A DNA stretch of 64,000 bases, taken from assembly GCF_040802235.1 (NCBI RefSeq), contig NC_133158.1, positions 157,864,401 through 157,928,400 on the forward strand, written 5' to 3'. A model generated the notes under the pieces. That model did no database searches. It had not been told where the DNA came from and worked only from the letters and a program-made list of their open reading frames with translations. The position numbers were made by a program, and so were the translations under genes. Position 1 is the stretch's first letter, and every line of letters begins with the position of its first letter. Shown one piece after another: positions 1-11,343 of the stretch. The DNA is from Manis javanica (Eukaryota; Chordata; Mammalia; Pholidota; Manidae).

Positions 1-2200
1 CCTTAGAATTGTTTTGAGAGATCCCTCTCTAAAGTATTCATGGGAAGGCACCCAGGATAGTAACCCGGATCTGCACAAGGTAAAGCTATGAGGCCAAAGA
101 GAGTGTATCATGGTGGGTAAAAAGCTAGTCACAGCATTTGCTGTTCCTCCCCTCCTGGTTGGCTATGTGGCATAGACAGAGAAACACAGTGCCAAGAAGT
201 GAGAAAACATGGATCAGGAGCCTCTGGAGAGAGACTTTTCAATATTTTAAACCACTGATGAAAAATTGACATTGTTTTATTAGCCTCTGTTAGTTATTAA
301 AGACTGCCCATCCATTTATCATGCAATAAAGGAAGAATTTTGGCTGGGTTAACTGATAGCATTAAACGATGTAATTACAAATACTGAAAAACAAAGGAGA
401 CAAGGGCAATGGATCAGGAAAGCTCTGAGAAACTACGGGACGCATCTGAGAACTGGGAGGAATTTGGTACAACTCCACTCTGTCATTAAGCCCCTTCCTT
501 ACTAAGCTGGGTGTGATGATACCTTCAGAAGCAGATACTGGAAGGTTATAAAGTCCTCTTGGTGAGGAGCAAGTTTCCATGTGGAAACTGTCTTCTCTTA
601 GTAGGAAATTGTCAGCAATCTTAGTTCATGCTAAGGACTGAAGGGCTGAAATCATATTATCTAAGCACAATGTGTAAGAAAGCCACTGGTTTTTTAGCAC
701 ACCATGTAAGAAAGCAATTGGCAAATTGACATCTATAAGGTAAGAAAATTACATACAGATAGTTTCATAAAATATTATAATGGTTATAATGTTTAGATAA
801 TAATGGCTTTAAAGATTCCTTATTGAAGTTGGAGGAAACTAATTATATAAATATCAGCTGTTTATATTACTAGAACCAGAAATAATAAGATTATTATGAT
901 ATAGCTCCATACATTTTATAAAATATGCTTACTTAGGTCGCAGTATTTTAACCTTAACAATTCTCCAAGATAAAGAGGTTTGATTTTCCATTTAGAACTT
1001 AGGAAACTGAAGTTTTGAGTTGGTTCCTTTAATCAGGTCTCACCATTCAAAGTGTTTGAAGACCACTGAATTAGTGGGATTATGTTTCTAGCTCTGATAT
1101 GGGCCCAAGTTTCTTGCATTGTACAATAATGTATATTATTATATTATTATACATAATAAAGACAGTAGCTCTGTCTGTCTCAGCTCTGTTAACTCCATCC
1201 TTGTTCGAAATATCAGGTCCATTATATATAGTACAAAGGATAGATAGGTTATGGTTTAGTATAAGGTGGTCAGTGTCTGTTGTCTTCCTTTAGGAATTTG
1301 GCTGTGAGCACTAGAATAATAAGATCTCAAGATCTTTCTCTTGAAATTTATACAGATGTGTGCTTCCAAAGAATGGGGACTACAGCATAAAATTATATGG
1401 AATACCACTACACATATACCAATAGAGATGACATCTCATGTATAAATAGAATGAGAGTCCCTTGTCTAAATGTGTAAGCAAGTCCGGCTATTTGTTATGT
1501 ACAATGTGGGCAATTTTGGAAGCTATGGGAAGTGTTTAATGTTACCAGGACATGTTAATGCACTCAGGCACCATTTAATGCTTGATGTGTTTTCCAAATG
1601 TGCACAATTTACTCCCTGGTGGTGTTTTTATGATGTGTAACAAATTTCCCCAATGCCAACTGGTTGATTTCCCAGTAACAGGAGCTTTTTATTCCATCTT
1701 GCTAGGATAACCCTCTGGCTGGGCCTGGACTGTCAGAAGGTCAGCCTGCTTCCTCTATAGCTCTGAGCAGGCCACCTTGCCCATGGCCTTCTGGGCAGAG
1801 GCTGCCTTATGAGATATCCTGTAGTTATTGGGTCCACCTGATTTTTTCAGAGAATGTAGCCCATTTGGCTATTAAATGGACTTAACTGATGCCGTATTCC
1901 ACTGTTTGTTTCTAGCCTCTGGATTTTCCTGGCTCATGTACCTGCTTCTGCTCAACAATGCATGGATGAGCCCTAGAACTTGACCAGGCCTCTGTAAGTA
2001 TCCCTATCTTTTTCTCTGGGGAATTTTGATTATGTTTCTCAAATTCTGAAATGAACCCAGCCAATCATTCTGTATGTGAGAATAAATTTACATCTTATAA
2101 AGATAGCTAAGAAAATTTGAGAGTCTAACTGCCGAATGTGTTAGAGTGATCATCACTAAATTGAAAAATATTGTGAGGTTATAGTATAAATGTTATTGTG
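1..2200. other. Gene-free AT-rich stretch
   Basis: I see no coding gene here. Open frames are short (under 75 codons), lack recognisable domains and are broken by stops in all frames. A weak MIR-like stretch may lie near 895-1075, where the wording resembles the core of old tRNA-derived SINEs, but it is too decayed to call. Confidence 0.6.
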
Positions 2201-2609
2201 TGTGGATAAAAGGAAAGTTCCTGTGGCCAGGATTCTCATCTGCCACTACACAAGTGTGGGCAATACATTGTTAGTGACTCTATATAAAGAGCTCTGCCCA
2301 GTGCTCTGGGTGATATGGTGGCAGGGTGGTAAGGTTGCAAGGCTGCAGGAGAGCAGAGCAGAGGATGGAGTGGTGGCAGCACCGAGGACAGAGACTGGGA
2401 TGGCTGTGTGGGCAGAGAGGCCCAGAGGCAGAGACCAGCTTGCTGCATGCAGACTCTCTCTGAGTGAATGGGATTCTAGTGACTGACCTGCTACCATGGA
2501 AATAAAGTTGGGTATAACCCTTTCACCCCAAGAATGTTCCACTGTCATTTCTTTGGTCACACTGAATCCATAGTGAACTTGCCTGGGGCAGAAACCCATT
2601 GGCAAGGCA
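2201..2609 (+). mobile_element. Solo LTR of an endogenous retrovirus (copy 1 of a family also at 62178)
   Basis: The segment begins TGTGGATAAA and ends GGCAAGGCA, so it has the TG...CA ends of a retroviral LTR. It carries a TATA box (TATATAAA, 2281-2288) and a poly(A) signal (AATAAA, 2501-2506) in the order U3-R-U5. It aligns over its whole length with 62178-62597. No internal retroviral genes adjoin it, so it is a solo LTR left by LTR-LTR recombination. The flanking 5-mers (ttgtg and aatgc) do not match, so the target duplication has either decayed or been lost. The family resembles a class I (gammaretrovirus-like) LTR in size, but I cannot name it. Confidence 0.85.
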
Positions 2610-5600
2610 AATGCATACAGATCTCTTGGCAATGCATGTATATCTCTTGACATAGTGATTGGCCTGCCATGGCTACTCAATTAACTTTGGTAATTTTTTT
2701 CCATTTGTGAGAAATCCCCTCAAATGATGAGATAGTGCTATGGAAAATCCAGAAGGTAGAGTTATTCTTCACTGAATTTATTAATACTTTAGTTGATATC
2801 TATGAGTATAAAATTATATATATCATTTTATATCTATCTATTAATCATCAGTCACTAGCTAACTAGCAAAACAAACTATACAGTTTTTTGGAGCAGGGGT
2901 TCACCCTCATTTGCTTTGTACCGGCTCATATTCCAGGGCACAGGAGAAAGTCAAAAGACATGTAAATGTAATAAAGGAAGCTTTCCAGAATCATTTTTTT
3001 CCCCATAAAAGAGTCTTCATAACCCTAATGTCCCAGTCTTCTGGGATCTCTCTGCCTTACATCAGTCTTATTGGTACATCCATGAGAAAATTGAAGGCCA
3101 TCCTTCGGTTTTTCCTGGAGTAAGCTTTTAACTGGTGACATGCTTGTCACATTGGATATTATTCTAGGAGGCCACAGCCCCATGCATTATTTTATCTTTC
3201 TGTGAGGTCTTGTACTATCTCCTGACTTGGACCCAACATCCGCTTTTTTGTTCTGATTAATTCCTCCTTTCCTGGTTCATAACCATGGCCACATAAAGGT
3301 TTCAGGTCCTTGCCTGCCATAAGCTACTGTTCTCAAGTAATAGCAGATGAGCAAGTGCTTGAGGACATGACATCACTCAGCAATACGGGCTTATGAGTTC
3401 CTGTGAGTAGCCTGGCTTTCAGCCTTCTTCATTGGGCCAGAAACACTCAAGAGTGTCCCAGTCTTTTCACTGTGTCTGATTTAAGCAAGTCTTAATAAAA
3501 TGAGCTTGTTATGTCTTTTCTGTCTTGTTAATATGAAACGACTGTAGTAAAGAAGTTGTTTTAGGTCTGGCAATAGAGAAGACATTTTTTTTAAGTCTAA
3601 AGCCTATTTAGTTACTTTAAAAATCATAATAGTTCATCTCTTTAAAGAAATTATTTTTTAATTTAGTGGTTATGTGCAGGCCATGTTCCATGCATTCTAC
3701 CTATATTAGTTAATTTAAACATCATAACAAACTTGTGAGGTTGATGCTTTACTATCTAGTGTAAAGATGAAGAAGCCAAGGATACCCACCTAGAAGTTGA
3801 TGGAGATAAGATTTAAATGGAAGCAGTCTGGTTCCAGAAAATGGACCCTATAAACAACAACAAAGAGTTCAAACACAGTAATACATTTTCTAACAGCGTG
3901 TAACAAATTCCCTTTTATTTTCTTCTGGAATTTAAACACCGTCAAATGATTAACAACAGCTTCATTATTCCTTTCTTAATTTACCTCAGTTGAGAGCTGC
4001 CTTGCAAGGAAGTCCCTGATCATGAAGTTATCAATAATGAAAGCTTTCTTTTTGGTTTTCTATATAAGCAATCTGAAGCAATGTTCCTCTGATATATTTC
4101 TTTTGGAGCTCCTTTTCCTTCTGAAATTCTATTCTTTTGAACAAGTCTTTCCAACTGTATAATTGTCTGTACAATAAATCTTTGTCTTTACTTCCTGCTT
4201 TTTTAGTGGTTACTCAAAATCTGATGGCTTCTTTTGTTGTCATTTAACAATTGAAATCCTGAACTTATGTAAATTTTTTTGCAGTAAACTACTTTAAATT
4301 GGAACTTGTGATAAATACATTTATGAGACATTTTTAAAGGCTCCAACTAATTTTTACATAGAAACATCCTAAATACAGTAACTCTTCCCCAACTTGTTAG
4401 TAGGTAATTATTAACTAAGTACCACCAATCCTAACTTATAGATGGACGTGAAAAAAATCACATTAATTTTAATAACCCAGAAGTCTAGTCTTCCAAATAT
4501 ATGTGTAGAATTTCCATTGTAGGAATTCACACACTTATTATCACCTGCAATAACAGATGGCATCCATCTACTCCTTTTCTCCCTGTTCTGACTCCTCTGT
4601 GAAGCTGCTAGAAGCGTAACAGCAATATGGGTGGTGGCAAAGTACCTACTCAGAATATTACAAGGACATCAATGTGCACATCAAAGGTACTATCCAGGGA
4701 TGTGCCCAAATATGCTCACCCTTGTAGGGCTGGAGATGTGCTAAATTCTGTGTGGACAAGGAGGAACTACCTTCTCTCCAACTCTGTTTTACCCTGTGTC
4801 ACCTCAGTCCAGAAACAGCAGTATTTCTACCCAGAGTCCCTTAAAAATAACCTCTTTTCAGGCCCATCATGTCATGAAGAGATTAAGATGAGTTCAAGTG
4901 GTTGGGCAGGTAGCAAATGCTGGGCAATAATCTCCATTTCTTTCCATCAGTTCTTTTTCTCCTGGGTCCCTGTATGAAAACAAATGTTAAAGTACCTCTC
5001 TCAACCTTCTGCTAAATCCTTACCCCCTTGTCCCTGCACAGGAAGTGCTTGGGACCAGATTGGCAGTTACATAATTCTACTCAGTAGAAACTTTATTCCA
5101 GGATTTACTTCTATTTACTTTTCTATGGCTGAGAGCATTTTGGTTCCACCAAGTCATGACTCATTCATTTCTGTGGGGGAATAATTGGAAAAAAAAGAAG
5201 CTGGAAATAGAAAAGGGAAATAAAACAGACGATAGATTAAGAATAGAGGATCTTGCAGTTAAGTCTGGGCACTATAAAGGTCAACCAGAGTGTTAGATTT
5301 GCATTCCTGAGATCATTATTGAATTTAGGATGTTCTGTGTAAAGACACACTGTAAACAAGTTCTGTGATCTAAAGTCATCCTTGGCTGAGCTAAGATTCT
5401 ATAACTCTGTGTATTGGGGAGAGCTGCTGAAAAATACCTTTTGAGCATAACTGAGTATATTAAATAAAGATAATCCCAAATTTTCCATCTCAAATAAATT
5501 ATTATTCATTTTCAGGACTCTGGGGGAAATTACAGAGGAAACCAATAACTCAAGTGGGAGCTTGGGTTTGTAAGACGAAAGAGAAGACAAACCATGGGAA

Positions 5601-5698
5601 ATTTCCCAAGGATGGGGTTTAGGAAAGGAGATCAATAGGCAGGAGGAAGAAAAGAGAAGGGAGAGAAGAGAAATTGAGTGGGGAAGGGAGTGGGAAGA

Positions 5699-5704
<6 letters not shown>
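2610..5704. other. Gene-free stretch with one MIR
   Basis: Apart from the MIR listed separately, this stretch holds no supported gene. The open frames at about 4627-5184 are adjacent but share no recognisable protein domain and have no promoter or splice context I can defend. Confidence 0.55.
3655..3835 (+). repeat. MIR SINE (old)
   Basis: The stretch reads like a diverged MIR: a 'ccatgttccatgcattctacc' type core, then 'catcataacaaacttgtgagg', then the tail with 'aagatgaagaagccaagg'. These match the usual order of the mammal-wide tRNA-derived SINE (central core followed by the 'gaggaaactgaggc' region). It is ancient and carries no gene. Confidence 0.7.

Positions 5705-5738
<34 letters not shown>
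5705..5738. repeat. (AG)n microsatellite
   Basis: A perfect AG dinucleotide run of about 34 bases in a purine-rich surround (5640-5740). Confidence 0.97.
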
Positions 5739-5740
<2 letters not shown>

Positions 5741-7060
5741 TTATGAGCCAGTTGCCAAGATGCACAGCCAACCCTTCTGTAGTACATGAGGAAAAATTAA
5801 GTTAATGTTAAAACTCCTGGTGTTTCTTATGCTCATCTCCTCAGTGAAGATCCTCCAAATTCTTCCTATATACCTATTGTACACTTTCCATAATCCTATC
5901 CAATTTATAGGAAGAATACAGAATCCAAAAGCTATATTTTGTATCCCTATAGGGGAACTGGTGAGGCATAATGCCCTTAGGAAAAGTGATGATAACTGTG
6001 ACCTGATCATCTTATAAGGATTTCAGTGGCTATAGGGCTGTGTGTCATTCCCTTTCTTTCTCCCCAAAATAAACAATCATCCCTGAATTTATACCCCAAC
6101 AGGTATGAGAGAGAAGCCATGAACTAGAATTCTCCAGTAGCAAGAACTATCTCTGCAAGACTGAAGAGGAGGCCCCAAAACAACTACTGATGGCAGCTAT
6201 GGCACCTGGCAAGATGGTTGGCAGTGAACAGCTAGAAGCCCTAGAGAAATAAAGGTTCATAGGTGACTAAATTTAGTCAAAGTGATGGCTGAAAACCCAA
6301 CAAAAGTAGCCAGGTGTTGGAGGGACTAAAGTTTAGAGGATGGTGAAGTAATTAAATATTTTATGAGGACAATGGTGGACATAAATCCTTTTGAACATCG
6401 CAAGGAGATCCAGGTGCATGACAAGGAGATGTCCTGTCTAAAGACATCCGTGGGCATTTTACCAGGGAGTCCCACTGGGTAACAGGCAGAGAGACAGGCT
6501 TTGCTACATCGTTATGAAAAGCCGGAGGGAAGATTCTGAGGAAAGTCTTCACAATAAAACTAAAGTTAGAGACTGTATATTCTCTCCTCAAGCCTCCCTG
6601 GCATGTGGCCACCCACAACTATTTGAATGAAGGGTGTCACTGAGTGTGTTATTTGGAGCACTAGGCATTTAAAGCAGTTTTCCCGTCAGTCAACCCCTCC
6701 CTGCTTTGTTCCCAGGCAGTTCCCTCTTATGAAACAGACACTCCCTTAGGCTATCTTCCTGAGATGGTAAAGAGAAAAATGTCAATTTATAGGCAGAATA
6801 TAGAATCCAAAATCTGAAAGGGATCTTAATGAATTTCTAATCCAAATGTCTTAGACAAAATTCTAGCCAGGAAAAGGTATTTTTTTTTGTACAGTGTTAC
6901 AGTTAAACAGAGAGTCAGCCTGAAAATTCTGGTTTCTTGTTCCAGATTCAGGATAATGTCCTCTACCCGTTGTCTGAGAAGTTACGAAGGAGTGGAGTGC
7001 AAAACAGTGTGAATGGAAATGTTTTTGAGACCCTTCTGGTATTTAAATTTTCTTCTTGTT
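5739..7060. other. Pre-insertion flank of the TRIM36 retrocopy
   Basis: No gene is visible. The stretch is ordinary AT-rich sequence and ends at the TT/AAAA site (7059-7064) where the retrocopy landed. I see no TATA box or other promoter placed to drive the retrogene; any promoter is more likely in the CpG-rich leader just downstream. Confidence 0.55.
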
Positions 7061-7075
7061 AAAATCCCCCTGGCA
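7061..7075 (+). repeat. 5' target-site duplication of the TRIM36 retrocopy
   Basis: AAAATCCCCCTGGCA here is repeated as AAAATCCCCTGGCA at 11344-11357, differing by one C. It is preceded by TT, giving TT/AAAA, the preferred nick site of L1 endonuclease. The pair brackets the whole TRIM36-like unit, including its leader and 3' UTR. Confidence 0.9.
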
Positions 7076-7084
7076 GGGGTGTAG

Positions 7085-7540
7085 AGAGAGGGCACCGAAG
7101 GGCGGAGGGGCCGCGCCCCGCTGCACTGCGGCTGCCACACTGCGGGCCGCCGCTCGGAGGCTGCCCACCCCGGCAGGGGGCGACGGCGGCGGGCGGACAG
7201 AGGGCTTTGTGCGGTGGGCGCTGTTGCCCGGGCGACGGTGCAGCCCCGCCCCGTCTGGCCCCGCCCCTCGCGCCGCCGCCCGCCCAGCCGCGGTCCGCAG
7301 GAGCCGCCGCCGCAGCCGGCCGCCGGGCGGGAGTGTGGTGCCGACGCCGGCCGCGAAGCTCGGCCCTCCGTGCCTGTGCGTCTCGCCGCCTCGGTCCGCT
7401 GGCCGGGGCCCGCTGATCAGCCCGCCCTCCGGCTACCATCCGAGGCTCCCCGGCCGCCGCAGGGATCCTCCCACCGGACCCTGCCGGGCTGCCCGTCCTC
7501 GTGTTCGGGCCGCTGCCGCTGATGCCAGCTGGCGGAAGGC
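7085..7540 (+). promoter_or_regulatory. CpG-rich leader of the TRIM36 retrocopy (candidate promoter)
   Basis: This stretch of about 455 bases is strikingly GC-rich against an AT-rich background and contains dozens of CpG dinucleotides with little visible CpG-to-TpG decay. It corresponds to the 5' UTR carried in the parent mRNA. Such leaders can hold downstream promoter elements, so the retrocopy may have brought transcriptional capacity with it. That is inference: I see no TATA box, and initiation would be of the CpG-island type. Confidence 0.5.
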
Positions 7541-7544
7541 TGGC

Positions 7545-9698
7545 ATGGAAGGCGATGGCTCAGACTCGCTGATTGCCATTAAGAATATCGAAAGAGAGCT
7601 CATTTGTCCTGCATGCAAGGAGCTGTTTACCCACCCGTTGATTCTCCCTTGTCAACATAGTATCTGTCATAAATGTGTAAAAGAACTCTTACTGATACTT
7701 GATGATTCATTCAATAATGTGGGATCAGACAACTCCCATCAGAGCAGTCCTCGACTTTGGCTGCCCTCCCCTAGCATGGATAAAATGGACAGAATTAACA
7801 GACCAGGCTGGAAGCGCAATTCCTTGACCGCTAGAGCAACTACGTTTCCTTGCCCTGGCTGTGAGCATGGTGTGGATCTTGGAGAGCGAGGAATCAACGG
7901 CCTATTCCGAAATTTCACTTTGGAAACTATCGTTGAAAGATACCGGCAGGCAGCCAGGGCAGCCACGACCATTATGTGTGATCTTTGTAAACCGCCATTT
8001 CAAGAATCCACAAAAAGTTGCATGGACTGCTGTGCAAGCTATTGCAATGAGTGCTTCAAAATTTATCATCCTTGGGGAACTATAAAAGCTCAGCATGAGT
8101 ATGTGGGCCCAACCACTAATTTTAGACCCAAGGTTTTAATGTGCCCAGAACATGAAACAGAGAGAATAAACATGTACTGTGAATTATGTAGGAGATTGGT
8201 TTGTCATCTCTGTAAATTGGGTGGTAATCATGCCAATCACCGTGTGACCACTATGAGCAGTGCCTACAAAACCTTAAAGGAAAAGCTTTCAAAGAATATT
8301 GATTACCTTATTGGCAAGGAGAGCCAGGTGAAGAGTCAAATTTCTGAACTAAATTTGCTAATGAAAGAAACGGAGTATAATGGAGAGAGGGCTAAAGAAG
8401 AGGCAGTTACACATTTTGAAAAGCTCTTTAAAATTCTAGAAGAGAGAAAATCATCTGTTTTGAAAGCAATCGATGCATCTAAGAAACTAAGATTAGACAA
8501 ATTTCAGATTCAAATGGAAGAATATCAGGGACTTCTAGAGCACAACGGACTTGTGGGGTACGCTCAGGAAGTGCTTAAGGAGACGGATCAGCCCTGCTTT
8601 GTACAGACTGCAAAACAGCTCCACTTCAGACTACAGGAAGCGACAGAATCCTTGAAGAGCTTTAGACCTGCTGCTCAGACTTCTTTTGAAGACTATGTTG
8701 TTAATACCGCTAAGCAAACAGAACTTCTGGGAGAATTGTCCTTTTTCTCTAGTGGAATAGATGTGCCAGAGATCAATGAGGAACAGAGTAAAGTCTATAA
8801 CAGTGCTTTGATAAACTGGCACCATGCAGAGAAGGATAAAGCTGATAGCTATGTCCTTGAATATCGGAAGATTAATAGAGATGACGAAATGATGTCTTGG
8901 AATGAGATAGAAGTGTGTGGCACAAGTAAAGTTATTTCAGATCTCGAGAGCAACTCTAACTATGCTTTCAGAGTAAGAGCCTACAAGGGCTCAATCTGTA
9001 GTCCTTCCAGCAAGGAATTGATACTTCATACGCCTCCAGCTCCAGTTTTCAGTTTCCTCTTTGATAAGAAATGTGGATATAATAATGAACATCTCTTGCT
9101 GAACTTGAAGGGAGACCGTGTGGAGAGTAGGGCTGGATTCAGTCTTCTGCTCGCGGCAGAACGTATCCAAGTGGGTTATTACACAAGCTTAGACTACATC
9201 ATTGGAGACGTTGGAATCACAAAAGGGAAACACTTTTGGGCGTTCAGCGTAGAACCGTATTCGTACCTGGTGAAAGCAGGAGTTGCTTCCAGTGATAAAC
9301 TGCAAGAATGGCTCCGTTCTCCCCAGGATGCAGTGAGTCCAAGGTATGAGCAAGATAGCGGGCATGACAGCAGAAGTGAAGATGCCGGTTTTGATTCTTC
9401 ACAGCCCTTTACGTTAGTTACCATAGGCATGAAGAAATTTTTTATACCCAAATCACCTAATTCTTCTAATGAACCTGAAAATAGAGTTCTTCCTATGCCA
9501 ACAAGTATAGGGGTTTTCCTTGACTATGATAAAGGCAAAGTGAGTTTCTATGACATGAATCACATGAAATGCCTCTATGAGCGCCAGGTGGACTGCTCGC
9601 ACACAATGTATCCAGCTTTCGCATTAATGGGCAGTGGGGGAATTCAACTTGAAGAGCCCATCACAGCAAAATACCTACAATACCAAGAGAACCTGTAG
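7545..9698 (+). CDS. TRIM36: TRIM36-like E3 ubiquitin ligase, intact intronless retrogene
   Basis: The 717-residue protein has the full class I TRIM layout. The RING is C3HC4 (C21, C24, C36, H38, C41, C44, then C103, C106 after a long loop). B-box 1 uses C145, C148, C159, C162, C167, C170, H175, H184. B-box 2 uses C200, H203, C212, C215, C220, C223, H229, H232. A coiled coil (about 235-340), a COS box region (about 345-400), fibronectin type III (about 400-497) and B30.2/SPRY (about 500-710) follow. No zinc ligand is lost. Known TRIM36 (haprin) is a RING E3 ligase that binds microtubules and acts in the sperm acrosome reaction and embryonic patterning. I recall its lengths as about 716-728 residues. 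I chose the ATG at 7545 because it has G at -3 and +4 and gives the N-terminus of the shorter known isoform; the frame is open upstream to 7056 but without an earlier ATG. M449-M450 may be a one-codon duplication. Function of this copy is inferred, not shown. Confidence 0.92.
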   Translation: MEGDGSDSLIAIKNIERELICPACKELFTHPLILPCQHSICHKCVKELLLILDDSFNNVGSDNSHQSSPRLWLPSPSMDKMDRINRPGWKRNSLTARATTFPCPGCEHGVDLGERGINGLFRNFTLETIVERYRQAARAATTIMCDLCKPPFQESTKSCMDCCASYCNECFKIYHPWGTIKAQHEYVGPTTNFRPKVLMCPEHETERINMYCELCRRLVCHLCKLGGNHANHRVTTMSSAYKTLKEKLSKNIDYLIGKESQVKSQISELNLLMKETEYNGERAKEEAVTHFEKLFKILEERKSSVLKAIDASKKLRLDKFQIQMEEYQGLLEHNGLVGYAQEVLKETDQPCFVQTAKQLHFRLQEATESLKSFRPAAQTSFEDYVVNTAKQTELLGELSFFSSGIDVPEINEEQSKVYNSALINWHHAEKDKADSYVLEYRKINRDDEMMSWNEIEVCGTSKVISDLESNSNYAFRVRAYKGSICSPSSKELILHTPPAPVFSFLFDKKCGYNNEHLLLNLKGDRVESRAGFSLLLAAERIQVGYYTSLDYIIGDVGITKGKHFWAFSVEPYSYLVKAGVASSDKLQEWLRSPQDAVSPRYEQDSGHDSRSEDAGFDSSQPFTLVTIGMKKFFIPKSPNSSNEPENRVLPMPTSIGVFLDYDKGKVSFYDMNHMKCLYERQVDCSHTMYPAFALMGSGGIQLEEPITAKYLQYQENL

Positions 9699-11328
9699 TT
9701 GAAGCATCTGATATGATTTAGGATGAAAAATGTGAGCCAGGTTAATGCCTTCATGTTAACTTCCATAACTAATTACATACCATCTACATACCTTGTCGCT
9801 GGGCTTGTTTTTTGTGTATGTTTCTTAAAACAGAACTTAAAACAGTCGTGTTGCCTCCATGTCATTATTCCGCCTTTGAAACGGTAGGAGTAAAGACACT
9901 CTCCTAAGCAACTCTGAAATGGTTAACTTTGCAACTGGATTGTCTTTCTTTTTTTAGGAACAGGAAGTCTAATTTCTTTATGTCAGCTGGTATTGCTGAC
10001 ACTTAAATTCCTTTTCTTCAAGTGCGGAGGGGATAAAAAAATATTTATTATGCTGCTTTTGTGTTTGGTTTTTCATTTTGATATCATGCTTATGTCCTAA
10101 GAGAAGATAAAAAGGCCAGTATATTTAAGTGGAAAATTATCTATTTTAAGGTGTGTAACTAATATGAAGAGTAAATTGCCTGGAAAATGAATACTGCTTT
10201 TTTTTTTCCCCTAAGACCACAAATTGTATTCTTGAGGACATTTTTAAGAGTTCCCTTAGGTATAACGTCTACATGCATGTGTAGCAAACATGTTTTCTCG
10301 CAGGAAACAAAAAGTTCTTGGCTAACACATGATGAAACTTTCTATTCTATGTAACTTTTTGCAGAAAAATTGTCTTCAATTTTTCTTACTCTATGAAAAT
10401 ATTTATGCTTATATCAAGTAACTATTTTTCACAAATATTAGTGAAGATACACTGATATTTGATATGTTTGTTCTTTTTGCCCTCTTATTGTGTCTTATGA
10501 TTTTCATTTTTTGGCACAAATATTACATATCAGATTATCTTGGTTATGTTTACATGTTTGAAAAGTTGATGTATTTTTAGTGTCATTAAATATATCAAAC
10601 TATGAAGTAACTGATTGTATGACATTTTCTATGGTGCATTGTTTAATAATAATTGTAATATAAACAAGTAAAAATACAATTTTAATTGTTCAGGAATGAT
10701 AGTAAAACCATACTGACTGTCCACCCCTTTAAAAGTTAAAATTCTTTAAGAATTACATTTCATTGAAATTTTACATTCATTTCTGAAAGATGTTCTTTCT
10801 TGGTTTTTAACTTAGCTTATTGTTTTGAAGTTAAAATGCTCATAAACTACAGTTATATACTTTATAACCAATCATTTTGAAATGTTTTTTCATATTTTAA
10901 TAGATTAATCAAAACTGTTAGGTTTGTTTATTTTTTATTTATTTTTAATGGAAATTTGTTATTCAGGCTAATAGCCCTTAACTAGCCCTCCCTTTCTCTC
11001 TCTCCCAACCCAGTAGGACTTTCACGGAGGATTTCAGGGGTAGGTAGGCTTTGTTACTCTCCCACCTATGAATAGCAATTTTTGACTTAGGCTGAACTCA
11101 ATATGCAGTGTTATGTGGATCATCGTGCAATAAAGCTGCTGATGTCACATGTGTGGTTAAAATTTGAGATTCCCAAGCCTGTGTAAGCACATATCATGTA
11201 GACAGTTTAAATGTAAAGCTTTAATAGGAATAGGAAAGCTGTTTAAAACATTGTACAGTTGTCTATAAATTGTTCCCCTGGATTTCTTTAATTTTTAATA
11301 AAAATTAAAATGACAAGTGTAATTATTG
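9699..11328 (+). other. 3' UTR of the TRIM36 retrocopy
   Basis: About 1.6 kb of AT-rich sequence follows the stop codon up to the A tract. Possible poly(A) signals are AATAAA at 11129-11134 and at 11297-11302; the latter is about 26 bases before the degenerate A tail and is the likely one used by the copied mRNA. No repeat insertion is obvious inside it. Confidence 0.75.
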
Positions 11329-11343
11329 AAAAAAATTTTTTAA

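Larger units (their letters stand above)
7076..11343 (+). mobile_element. Processed (retroposed) copy of a full-length TRIM36 mRNA
   Basis: The unit runs from a GC-rich 5' leader (7076-7544) through an uninterrupted coding sequence (7545-9698) to a long 3' UTR (9699-about 11328). The 3' UTR ends with AATAAA at 11297-11302 and, about 26 bases later, an A-rich tail that now reads A7 T6 A6 (11329-11347). Direct repeats flank it at 7061 and 11344. Absence of introns, a terminal A tract after a poly(A) signal, and target duplications at an L1-type site are the three classical marks of L1-mediated retroposition. The copy appears full-length, because the leader is retained with no sign of 5' truncation. 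Confidence 0.93.

Noticed and set aside
2246..2680. 144-codon minus-strand open frame over the LTR
   Set aside because: It is antisense to a solo LTR and is explained by LTR composition. The same region of the sister LTR does not keep the frame.
7059..7522. Other open frames across the CpG-rich leader on both strands
   Set aside because: They are composition artefacts (Ala/Arg/Pro-rich) of GC-rich sequence, with no domain and no independent support.
7056..7544. N-terminal extension of the TRIM36 frame by 163 codons
   Set aside because: The upstream frame is open only because the leader is GC-rich and lacks stops. It has no ATG, starts at a TTG, covers the target duplication and has no TRIM homology. 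The ATG at 7545 with a good context is the start.
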